This document shows, in pieces, positions 57,153 through 64,000 of a stretch of 64,000 bases of DNA. The stretch is taken from assembly GCF_040958095.1 (NCBI RefSeq), contig NC_091230.1:6446864-6510863 (forward strand). The letters run 5' to 3'. Each line of letters begins with the position of its first letter. Within the stretch, counting starts at the first letter, position 1. The notes beneath the pieces were generated by a model, which was not told the DNA's origin, made no database searches, and worked only from the letters and a program-made list of their open reading frames with translations. A program made the translations under genes and the position numbers. The stretch is from Procambarus clarkii (taxonomy: Eukaryota > Arthropoda > Malacostraca > Decapoda > Cambaridae).

Positions 57153-58013
57153 ATGGTGAAAGAATATTGCCTGGTACCACGATTCATAGCTGAAAAATAT
57201 TTATTTAATAAAAACAAGAACTCACCATCACCTCCTAATGCGGTGGGTCTGCCCTCCCCCGGAGGTGATGGTAGTGAAAGTATGTCCTTCTCTTTAAAAA
57301 ACGAATCCAACTCAAGTAATAATATTGGGGGAGCCCGTAACCCACCCACCTGCGACTCTGGTAGGGGTGATGGGGGGGTGGGGGAAGAGGACACTCCTTC
57401 CTCCCACCTGACAACAACGGGCTGTGGGCGGTGTTGCCGTAGTAGCACCTCCAGACGGGCGGGGCTGGTCACACACCCTTTAAATGACATTGGGGCCCCC
57501 GGCGACCGTCGCCCGCCGCCACCCTTAAAAAGAAAAAAAAAAACGCGGGCTGCCTGGCGCGACCATCGCCTTTTAAAAAAAAAAATAAATAAAAAAAGGG
57601 GACATTCCATCCTCCCGCCCGAAGTGCAAGTAATTGTTGCTGGCCACACTCCACATAAAGCCACCATCACACCCCAAAATCCAAGTCTGGACAACTTAAT
57701 AAATGTGAATTTTAAAATTGAGGAAATTCCTCATGTCAAAGCATTATTGAACATGTTTGGACAAAACAGCCAACAGGTGATGTGGGATAGTCGCGGAAAT
57801 TTATTAAAGCCTGTACAAAATTTAAATATTTTAGATATAATTAAAACTCTAGCCTTCACAAAGGGACAATTTAGGGCAAGTGACAAGGAAGATGTAAGGG
57901 TTTTACTGAGGGTGGCTGGCATAGACCCAACCCTCATACGTAATTATCGCGCCAGATCACAGTTAAAAGGGGGGAGGGGTATCCATAGGAGACCCCATTG
58001 GGAGCCGTATTGA
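57153..58013 (+). CDS. Conserved Polinton protein (KEYCLVPR) with long low-complexity insert
   Basis: 286 residues against 150 in Polinton-1. The N-terminus MVKEYCLVPRFIAEKY and the C-terminal half (NVNFKIEEIPHVKALLNMFG, VMWDSRGNLLKPVQNLNILD) match the shorter homologue. Between them lies an insert of roughly 150 residues that is rich in Gly, Asp, Pro and Arg (for example GRGDGGVGEEDTP, DRRPPPPLKRKKKTR), encoded by GC-rich DNA with A-runs at 57531-57543 and 57577-57598. The insert could be a disordered DNA-binding segment, an unrecognised intron or an inserted repeat. Function unknown; its position suggests a structural role. Confidence 0.7.
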   Translation: MVKEYCLVPRFIAEKYLFNKNKNSPSPPNAVGLPSPGGDGSESMSFSLKNESNSSNNIGGARNPPTCDSGRGDGGVGEEDTPSSHLTTTGCGRCCRSSTSRRAGLVTHPLNDIGAPGDRRPPPPLKRKKKTRAAWRDHRLLKKKINKKRGHSILPPEVQVIVAGHTPHKATITPQNPSLDNLINVNFKIEEIPHVKALLNMFGQNSQQVMWDSRGNLLKPVQNLNILDIIKTLAFTKGQFRASDKEDVRVLLRVAGIDPTLIRNYRARSQLKGGRGIHRRPHWEPY

Positions 58014-58021
58014 AGACCTAT

Positions 58022-58405
58022 ATGAAGACCATCTTAAAGACCACCATATTCAGTTGCATATCCACCATGGAGCAAGCTTCTAGACCCACTCCTCCCCCAG
58101 CTACACCCCCAGAAGACAAATCTCCCTTATTAAAGAAGTTGGTTGCTACTCAGCGGTACTACAAGTATGTCGAACACAAATGGAGATTGATATATGCATT
58201 GTGGGATTGTTATGACCGTCTTGTGTTGAGTGCCCCTCCAGAACGGTTTTTTAAGTCATTTGGAGAGACGGTGAAACGTTATGAAGAATATTCATCCCAG
58301 GAAATCCAGACGGAGATATGGCAAATGGAAAAATTAACCTTCCAACATCGAGACCAGATTACAGCCTTCGAGACTGGACGGAGTGTGTATGGACTTTTAA
58401 GGTAA
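58022..58405 (+). CDS. Hypothetical Polinton-2 protein, unknown function
   Basis: 127 residues if started at ATG 58022; an alternative start is ATG 58067 (MEQASRPTPPP, 112 residues). It is Pro-rich at the start, then looks helical with many charged and aromatic residues (YYKYVEHKWRLIYALWDCYD, then ERFFKSFGETVKRYEEYSS). I recognise no domain, and Polinton-1 has no counterpart. The end reads TTTTAAGGTAAGG, so a splice donor at 58402 overlaps the stop. A pyrimidine-rich CTCCCCCTCCAG acceptor ends at 58450, and splicing would swap the end for a further ~19 codons. It is a small candidate cargo gene. Confidence 0.55.
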   Translation: MKTILKTTIFSCISTMEQASRPTPPPATPPEDKSPLLKKLVATQRYYKYVEHKWRLIYALWDCYDRLVLSAPPERFFKSFGETVKRYEEYSSQEIQTEIWQMEKLTFQHRDQITAFETGRSVYGLLR

Positions 58406-58466
58406 GGAAGGCAGCCTCTACCCCACACCCCTACATTCCTCCCCCTCCAGGTGGGGGACACAGGTG

Positions 58467-58474
58467 TATTTAAA
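58467..58474 (+). promoter_or_regulatory. Possible TATA-like box before 58548 gene
   Basis: TATTTAAA 74 bases upstream of the ATG at 58548, in otherwise GC-rich sequence. Spacing and isolation fit a core promoter; nothing else supports it. Confidence 0.35.
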
Positions 58475-58547
58475 GGCCTCCACCGTCACCCTCGGTCACC
58501 ATAGTTGACGACGACTCTCCCCAGTTCCTCTCAACCGCCCCTCCGCC

Positions 58548-59543
58548 ATGGCTTTATCGTCCATTAAGTCAATAGACAGCGACATCACCGACACCCACGC
58601 CTTTGGGGTCGGTGATGTCATAGTGTATGACTTACCCGCTGCTGTTGTGCGTCCCTATGGACTGGCAAGTGTAATTTGGAAATGTTACAACTATGCCCGT
58701 GTGGAACGTGAAGGACTGACTCGTGTCAACAGGGCCACAATACGTTACCGGTCTACCCCAGGGGACATCGAAGTGAAGATAGCTCCCCTACCCTCCGACG
58801 GTCAAGACATTGTCGAAGAGCCAGTCTTGTTCTTCCGCCCCACCATCGTGGCGCTAATTTCCGCTTTCGGTGCAGGAGCACCCTTCGAGTCCAACCCTAT
58901 AGCTCAGGAGCAAGTGCAGTCTTCCGCCGACATCCACTACATCACCAATGTCACCCTGGATACTGCCAAAAATAGGCTATACTGGCTGAAAACAGCCCTA
59001 ACAAAGGTTGGCAATCTCATGGTAAGAACTCCAACCATGTTTCGGTTGGTGGTGCCCCATGGGCTGGGGGCCTCCCGTGATGGCATGGACAACTGGCACA
59101 AGGACGTCGGGCCCATGCTCATTTCGCTCAACGCTGAGCTGGGCAAGCATAACAAGGAGCTGGTAATCCTCAAACGTCCCTCTACCGTCACCCCATCGAT
59201 GGTACCCCTCCCGAATGATGATCCCAGGGGAGAGGGTGATAGTAAAACTATCACCCTAGATGCAGTGGTGGGGGAGGGTGCCACCACCCCAGGAAGCTCT
59301 TCTCGTTCTACACCACCAGCACCACCACCCACCCCCAGGAAGAAGAGACACCTACAAGAGTACTCATCCACCTCCAGCGCTGCTCCACCCCCACCCACAA
59401 CATCTGGCACAGCCAAACGACGGATCGAAACCACTATTGACTTCGACCCCCTCTCAAATCATCGTATTGACACCATCCTCGATGGAGAGTCACAGGAAAT
59501 ATTCCTGTTATTCTCATCACCGAAAAAACAACGAAAGATGTAA
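58548..59543 (+). CDS. Hypothetical Polinton-2 protein with disordered basic tail
   Basis: 331 residues, ATG at 58548 in a good context (CGCCATGG). Residues 1-210 look globular (for example FGVGDVIVYDLPAAVVRPYG, FRPTIVALISAFG, MFRLVVPHGLG). After about 215 the chain becomes Pro/Ser/Thr-rich with basic clusters (PRKKRH, AKRRIE) and ends SSPKKQRKM, which resembles nuclear-localisation signals. I recognise no family and Polinton-1 has no homologue. The DNA is richer in GC than the neighbouring capsid genes, so it may have been acquired. It lies between the small structural genes and the penton gene, on the same strand. Possible roles (DNA binding, virion decoration, host interaction) are speculation. 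Confidence 0.7.
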   Translation: MALSSIKSIDSDITDTHAFGVGDVIVYDLPAAVVRPYGLASVIWKCYNYARVEREGLTRVNRATIRYRSTPGDIEVKIAPLPSDGQDIVEEPVLFFRPTIVALISAFGAGAPFESNPIAQEQVQSSADIHYITNVTLDTAKNRLYWLKTALTKVGNLMVRTPTMFRLVVPHGLGASRDGMDNWHKDVGPMLISLNAELGKHNKELVILKRPSTVTPSMVPLPNDDPRGEGDSKTITLDAVVGEGATTPGSSSRSTPPAPPPTPRKKRHLQEYSSTSSAAPPPPTTSGTAKRRIETTIDFDPLSNHRIDTILDGESQEIFLLFSSPKKQRKM

Positions 59544-59587
59544 CCATCAACACTCAAAGAAGAGGTGCCAGCACCGCCGCAGTCAGT

Positions 59588-59622
<35 letters not shown>

Positions 59623-59992
59623 CAGTACCTCCATCTACAACAGCTTCGGTGGTGGTAGCAGTAGCAGGTCCACCGACGACGGTGACAGTGTTGTCAGCGG
59701 TAATGGTAGCGGCAACAGTACCACCAACTACAGCAGTTCCGGCGGTGACAGCGGCAGCTACAGTACCATCATCGCCGGCAGCGGTAACGGTAGCGGCAGC
59801 AGTACCACCAACTACAACGGTTCCAGCGGTGGCAGCAGCAGCAGCAGCAGCAGCAGTACCGTCAGCGGTGGCAGCGGTGTCAGTGGTACCAACAGCTCCC
59901 CCAGCAGCAGCGGCAGCGGCAGCAGCGGACGACAGCAGTACCAACAGCTGCTGCTCTTTATATGTAATTTGTTATGGGGGAACAAAATGTAG
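59544..59992 (+). repeat. CAG/GGT-like trinucleotide region, coding status unclear
   Basis: About 450 bases rich in AGC, GGT and CAG triplets. Several frames on both strands are open because of the triplet bias. The most protein-like is the plus frame with Ser/Gly/Asn/Thr runs (YNSFGGGSSSRSTDDGDSVV, then GSGSSGRQQYQQLLLF), ending near 59991. It is one frame off the 58548 gene, has no ATG of its own, and runs back into the end of that gene. It might encode an alternative Ser/Gly tail after a frameshift or splice, or nothing. Confidence 0.6.
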
Positions 59993-60039
59993 TTCCCCCT
60001 GTTGTAGTTCTTTTAAAAGTAATATTTCCTTAGTAGATT

Positions 60040-60045
60040 AATAAA
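60040..60045 (+). terminator. Polyadenylation signal upstream of penton gene
   Basis: AATAAAATAAAA begins here, 55 bases before the penton start. It fits as the end of transcripts from the 58022-59990 gene group. Confidence 0.5.
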
Positions 60046-60100
60046 ATAAAATATAAGTAATGATGTTTTATTCCCACCCCAGTCAGTACATAACTTAACA

Positions 60101-60967
60101 ATGGACGAGGAACACTACATATACCTCACTAGCCTCGACCAAGAAGATATATACAACAACACAAGTTCAGCATTTACAAACACCATCCCCACTCTACATT
60201 TAAACCCTTCCATTAAACATGAAGTGGCCTTAGTCAACATACTCCTACCCAGACGAATTAACGCTATCATCAAGGATGAGGGGGAGTCTGGTATAGACGT
60301 CTATGCTACTTTTAAGCGAGGAACTCTTTCTAAAAGCCCAGAACACCTCATTTACACCTTACTCCCCAAAACCAACATATTATCCAGAAACATCACATTC
60401 ATCACGAGTGAGCTTAGCCGACAAATAATCACCGACATGAAGCTTAGCTTCCGAGGTGATTTCAAAATATACTTCTCAGAAAGAGAACCAATCCTCACCT
60501 ATGATCAATCCTTAGAGCGAGTATTACTATCCTCCACTCTTAACAATGAAGGCACTGGTTCCTTATATTCTCTTAGCCTTCAATTTAAACACAGAATAGC
60601 TAATGTACTTGGTTTTGACAGCAGTCGCAAATACACCATTTATCAGGCAAAATCAGATGACATTACAGCAGCCTCCAAGGTCGTGGCCTCATTCCCCCCA
60701 GACAATGACGGAGGTTGTGACTATTTACTCATTTATAGTGGCGTCATCGAGCCGGATCGTTACGGGGGACAAATTGTAAATATCTTAGATGCAATCAATT
60801 ATCATGACTCTTATTCTAGAGGGGCTCATCCCCTAGTGTACAAGACATTAAATACTAACACGTTGGAGAAGGTGAGTATTAAGATAACAGATCAGTTTGG
60901 GCGAAAGGTTAGTTTTGAAGATGGGAGGTCGGTTACGGTAGTCTTACACCTCCGCCCTAAGGTATAA
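60101..60967 (+). CDS. Minor capsid (penton-like) protein, Polinton-2
   Basis: 288 residues, ATG at 60101. It starts [20 protein letters not shown] and continues with [16 protein letters not shown], the same plan as MDSYVIYAASNSDTDVFKNN and NAFENRLHNQLPLDPN in Polinton-1. Later it shares [32 protein letters not shown] (YKPLNTTNIDGISIRLTDQNG there) and VLHLRP at the end. By family, it forms the vertex capsomer. It is separated from the basic protein gene by a 100-base AT microsatellite, unlike the compact arrangement in Polinton-1. Confidence 0.85.
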   Translation: MDEEHYIYLTSLDQEDIYNNTSSAFTNTIPTLHLNPSIKHEVALVNILLPRRINAIIKDEGESGIDVYATFKRGTLSKSPEHLIYTLLPKTNILSRNITFITSELSRQIITDMKLSFRGDFKIYFSEREPILTYDQSLERVLLSSTLNNEGTGSLYSLSLQFKHRIANVLGFDSSRKYTIYQAKSDDITAASKVVASFPPDNDGGCDYLLIYSGVIEPDRYGGQIVNILDAINYHDSYSRGAHPLVYKTLNTNTLEKVSIKITDQFGRKVSFEDGRSVTVVLHLRPKV

Positions 60968-60977
60968 CAATATAATC

Positions 60978-61094
<117 letters not shown>

Positions 61095-61137
61095 GTGTTT
61101 ACCCACATCATCGGTTATTATAAGAAGAGGAGTCGGG

Positions 61138-61566
61138 ATGCGAGTACCTTTCCACACACCCTCCCAGAAGGAGTATGGGGAGATCTTCTCCCCCCTCTCT
61201 GGGAGATACGGGGTGAGGGGGGGAGCGATGAATGACATACGCACATTCCAAGCGCCTTATCTCAGATCTGGTGGTGGTTTTTTTGGGACCTTAGCCGGCT
61301 TGGCTCGACGAGCCATACCATTTTTCATGAAAACTGTAACGCCGACTGCTATCGATTTTGGGAAAATTGTTCTTGGTGATTTAACCAGTGGTAGACGGGA
61401 TGTAAAGAGCGCTCTGAGAACTCACGGTATTGATGCTCTTAAGACTGTGGGGAAGAAATTGGTAGCAGGCGGGAAAATTAAAAGACTCTCTAGGAGAAGA
61501 AAAAATAAAAATAATAAATGTAAACGAGCCCTTGGGTATAAAAATGATGTATTTTCACTACAGTAA
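61138..61566 (+). CDS. Basic GG-rich capsid/core protein (pX/pVI-like), Polinton-2
   Basis: 142 residues, ATG at 61138. Conserved with 43160-43555: VRGGAMNDI (KRGGALGDI), [20 protein letters not shown] (HLRGGGILSFLTGLARRAT), a line on [29 protein letters not shown] (KLLAGGRI), then a strongly basic tail SRRRKNKNN and a closing YKNDVFS. Three Gly-Gly sites are conserved in position, which fits maturation by the nearby adenain-like protease. Its small, basic, partly amphipathic character suggests a DNA-condensing or membrane-lytic virion component. Confidence 0.8.
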   Translation: MRVPFHTPSQKEYGEIFSPLSGRYGVRGGAMNDIRTFQAPYLRSGGGFFGTLAGLARRAIPFFMKTVTPTAIDFGKIVLGDLTSGRRDVKSALRTHGIDALKTVGKKLVAGGKIKRLSRRRKNKNNKCKRALGYKNDVFSLQ

Positions 61567-61596
61567 GCAGTCATACTTCACCTTTCGGAGGAGATC

Positions 61597-62952
61597 ATGG
61601 CGGAGGCTAGTGGAGCTGGGTTGAAAATCCCTGTAGAATATTATACTTCCAGTATTATTGACCAATTTCCTAGAAGTAACAGAATACGTAATGTGGAGAG
61701 TTCAATTGCCTCCACACAGCAAATAGACATTCTACCTGTTAACCTCCCTATTAATCAACGTTTGCGGGATAATTACTTAGAATTCCGCATCCCTGGAACC
61801 CAGGGCGCCTTCTTAGATTTAGCTAATATTGTTATAGATTTTAAGGTATCTTTAACGAAAGATGACGATACCACAAAATTGGAAGAGGATGACCATGTGG
61901 AATTTGTTAATGGGTTGTCAAATACCATGTTTAAAGGTGTTCAGGTGTTTTTAGGAGAGCAGGTAGTTGAAACAAATTCTGATTTTAATTATTGGTCGTT
62001 TATTAAATTAATTACCTCCATGCCTCCATCAAAAATGTCTTCCTTGGGGAGGATTGGAGCCTTTCGTAGGGACTGGAGTGATGATGGTGTAATCCCTAAC
62101 GAATTTACTAATACATTTTTTACTGGGGCAACCGCCAAGGATAAAAAATTTATGACCGATTTAAAAGGTAAAGGATTGTCAATGTGTTTTCCCCTACTAT
62201 TGGACGTAACAACCCTAGACCAATACATATTAGATAATATAGATGTGCGCCTAAGATTGGAGCTCTCCCCACATGCTTGGGTGCTAAATACAAGTGTGGA
62301 CGATGGCTCTAAGTATCGGCTGCATATGGATTATGCTAAGTTGTGGGTAACACGTGTGTTCCCCTACCCAAGTGCTTACCTAGCCTTAAACAGCTCACTG
62401 TTAGCATCCCCCGACCCCATAAGCTATACTTTCAATAAAACCATTTCTAAAACATATGTCCTAGCAGGGAATCAAACTAGTCTCTTAATTGATCAGCCTT
62501 GGGCGCAAGTAATTCCTCACAGGATATTCATGGTAATTGTGCCAATGAATTATTTCGCTGGCCTTCACCAAGGTAATGGATTATATTTTGAAAATGCAAA
62601 ACTGAAAAATATTGCCATGTATTTGAACAATAATGCAATTTACCGAATTGGCGGTGATTTCGACAATCATTATGCCCGCCTTTATTACGAAACTTTGAAG
62701 ACATTAGGCTTAGAGCGTGATTCACTTCTAGCCTATGACACTTTTAATAAGGGAAGATCGATATTCGCCTTTGACTTAACCACCATTCAAACAAAGGATT
62801 CCCTCCCTGTGGAGAAATCTGGCAACTTGCGTATGGAGCTTGAGTTTGGCGGTGGTGTTACATATAACAGGCTGGTTTTACTGTTTGGGGAAACGACCGG
62901 GGTACTATCCATCGACGGACAGAGAACTGTTCTGTGTGACGTGCGAGCTTAA
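61597..62952 (+). CDS. mcp: Major capsid protein (double jelly-roll type), Polinton-2
   Basis: 451 residues, ATG at 61597. It aligns with the 450-residue Polinton-1 protein throughout: IDILPVNLPINQRLRDNYLE, FRIPGTQGAFLDL, VNGLSNTMFKGVQVFLGEQV, LLLDVTTLDQYILDNID, VRLRLEL, YTFNKTISKTYVL, DQPWAQVIP, YDTFNKGRSIFAFDL, and SLPVEKSGNLRMELEF near the end. By family this is the hexon-like shell protein. The frame is intact without stops. The protease start follows 7 bases after the stop, whereas in Polinton-1 the two genes overlap. Confidence 0.9.
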   Translation: MAEASGAGLKIPVEYYTSSIIDQFPRSNRIRNVESSIASTQQIDILPVNLPINQRLRDNYLEFRIPGTQGAFLDLANIVIDFKVSLTKDDDTTKLEEDDHVEFVNGLSNTMFKGVQVFLGEQVVETNSDFNYWSFIKLITSMPPSKMSSLGRIGAFRRDWSDDGVIPNEFTNTFFTGATAKDKKFMTDLKGKGLSMCFPLLLDVTTLDQYILDNIDVRLRLELSPHAWVLNTSVDDGSKYRLHMDYAKLWVTRVFPYPSAYLALNSSLLASPDPISYTFNKTISKTYVLAGNQTSLLIDQPWAQVIPHRIFMVIVPMNYFAGLHQGNGLYFENAKLKNIAMYLNNNAIYRIGGDFDNHYARLYYETLKTLGLERDSLLAYDTFNKGRSIFAFDLTTIQTKDSLPVEKSGNLRMELEFGGGVTYNRLVLLFGETTGVLSIDGQRTVLCDVRA

Positions 62953-62959
62953 AAACATA

Positions 62960-63439
62960 ATGAATTGTAATGATATAAATATTAATTTAAAAAATAATCT
63001 AGGGGATCGAGCACTCTACCTAGGTTGTTATAATGCTGATGAAATAGAACATTTAAATATCTCATCAAGAAAACCTATTGTTCTCATAACTAATATTTTA
63101 CCATCACATAGCAGATTAACTATGGGACATTGGGTAGCTATTTATGTTGATAAAGTTAAACATCGAATGTTTTTTTTCGATAGTTATGCAATGTCGGCGG
63201 TTACTTATGGACATTATTTTCAAGGATTTATTAAAACTAACACAATAACAAAGGTGTTTGGAATGTGCTACAGACTCCAGAGTGATTTTACCCTTGCTTG
63301 TGGACTGTATTGCGTCATGTTCGTCCATAGGGTGAGTCACCTGGGGTTGTCTTCAACAGTACATTACTTACATAATGTATTTTCAAGCGTTAGTTTAAAA
63401 TTAAATGATAAACGTGCCCTCGCTTATGCGAGACGATAA
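62960..63439 (+). CDS. Adenain-like cysteine protease, Polinton-2
   Basis: 159 residues from the ATG at 62960, chosen because MNC- matches the Polinton-1 start and upstream codons belong to the capsid frame's neighbourhood. Catalytic residues: His57 (GHWVAIY), Asp74 (FFDSYA), Gln107 (RLQSD) and Cys114 (LACGLYCVMF), with the adenain-like Gln-to-Cys spacing of seven. By family it matures the capsid by cleaving after Gly-Gly-type sites. It lacks the ~26-residue Cys-rich extension of the Polinton-1 enzyme. All catalytic positions are intact. Confidence 0.92.
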   Translation: MNCNDININLKNNLGDRALYLGCYNADEIEHLNISSRKPIVLITNILPSHSRLTMGHWVAIYVDKVKHRMFFFDSYAMSAVTYGHYFQGFIKTNTITKVFGMCYRLQSDFTLACGLYCVMFVHRVSHLGLSSTVHYLHNVFSSVSLKLNDKRALAYARR

Positions 63440-63560
63440 TTTCCTATGAAACATCACTGTGTTAGGACATTTTGTAGAGGAGTAAGGGTTGGTTCTTATA
63501 GGTGGTGTAGAGAATATTTTTGTTAGCTAGGCAACCCACCTAACAGGGGGATTACCCCCA

Positions 63561-63567
63561 TATAAAA
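63561..63567 (+). promoter_or_regulatory. TATA box of the terminal spliced gene
   Basis: TATAAAA followed by CCCCTCTCACC, 60 bases upstream of the ATG at 63621. It is a clean core-promoter match at the expected distance from a start codon. Confidence 0.6.
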
Positions 63568-63620
63568 CCCCTCTCACCCCACAACCTCCCTAGAAGACCC
63601 CCATCCCCCTTATCCTACAA

Positions 63621-64000
63621 ATGGAAGGCGTCTCCCCAGAAACACACGCAGGGAAGATTGAAGTCCTTGAAGGGCCTGGTTAGTATTACCCTCACTTTCT
63701 GGTAAAGATTTATTTTTTTTCCCACAATAGAAAGTTTGCTCAACCTCTATTTTACCTCTTCTTTTTTTTCAGTGCAATTCTTAGGACCTGTCCACATTTG
63801 TAGAGTAGTAATTCTACGAGGAAGGTCTGCCCCAAACAAGATGCTGTTACGTAGCCTAATTGATGATGCCTGCTGTAGAGGACACAAGGTCGCTCCTGCA
63901 GGGGGAGAGGTATGTACTAACTGTTCTTAGAGGAAATAGAATATTTTTCAAATAAAAGATATAGTCCTATAAATTATTTTCCCCATCTCTTTCCAGAACA
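63621..64000 (+). CDS. Unknown multi-exon gene, 5' part, running off the window
   Basis: Proposed exons: 63621-63678 (MEGVSPETHAGKIEVLEGP plus one base), 63773-63909, and a third starting at 63997 at the window edge. Introns have GTTAGT...TTTTTTTTCAG and GTATGT...CTCTTTCCAG ends, the first in phase 1 and the second in phase 0. The joined frame stays open for 65 codons. Exon 2 contains GPVHICRVVILRGRSAPNK, a pair of cysteines (DDACC) and APAGGE. I recognise no family. If exon 2 were read through, it would stop at 63928. It lies 180 bases after the protease and could be Polinton-2 cargo or flanking host sequence. Confidence is in the gene model, not in any function. Confidence 0.5.

Noticed and set aside
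58937-59434. Minus-strand frame of 165 codons inside the 58548 gene
   Set aside because: Lies entirely opposite the plus-strand gene, which has better start context and protein-like composition.
59459-59944. Minus-strand Ala/Thr/Gly-rich frame of 161 codons
   Set aside because: Open because of the triplet repeat; no start context or similarity, and it overlaps the end of the better supported 58548 gene.

Overview
This window looks like eukaryotic, most likely arthropod and probably decapod crustacean, genomic DNA. The reasons are a huge simple satellite, spliced transposon genes with GT-AG introns, AC and AT microsatellites, LINE debris, and Polinton/Maverick-type virus-like elements. The decapod guess is inference from the style of the dispersed repeats. 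No rRNA, tRNA or ordinary host gene was recognised.

Layout. Positions 1-33169 are one satellite array built from two words, a 12-mer GTGACCACGTTG and a 9-mer GTGACTGTG. The array is interrupted once, at 6553-12164, by a complete LTR retrotransposon with two ~1.04-kb LTRs and a GTGAC target duplication. It encodes a Gag-protease polyprotein but no reverse transcriptase or integrase. Satellite variants recur in blocks ~2.4-2.9 kb apart, so there is a higher-order repeat. Several stretches (about 14400-15250, 25100-25900, 26520-26740, 27360-29060 and 30590-31150) are full of single-base indels.

Positions 33170-46698 hold Polinton-1, inserted into the same satellite. It has ~1-kb terminal inverted repeats and a 6-bp duplication ACTGTG; removing the element and one copy of the duplication restores an intact satellite phase. 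It carries a four-exon protein-primed-type DNA polymerase B with a Cys-rich N-terminus, a packaging ATPase, a chromodomain integrase (frameshifted), two small conserved proteins, a penton-like minor capsid protein, a basic pX/pVI-like protein, a double-jelly-roll-type major capsid protein and an adenain-like protease, all on the plus strand with overlapping start and stop codons.

Positions 46699-46844 are the remaining satellite. Positions 46845 to ~49010 hold a LINE-like ORF1 gene (PHD-like plus three CCCH fingers) without an ORF2. From ~49010 to beyond the 3' edge lies Polinton-2, a diverged relative. Its polymerase gene is on the minus strand, split into three exons and broken by one in-frame TAA. 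The virion genes follow on the plus strand after a microsatellite-rich divergent spacer that also contains a LINE 3' tail. Polinton-2 has two or three genes that Polinton-1 lacks between the small structural protein and the penton gene. A TATA-driven, multi-exon gene of unknown function starts at 63621 and runs off the window.

How the genes would work together, from known Polinton and adintovirus biology: PolB replicates the linear element and the integrase inserts it with a 6-bp duplication. The capsid proteins, ATPase and protease would assemble and mature a virion. The conserved GG sites in the small basic proteins fit processing by the adenain-like protease.
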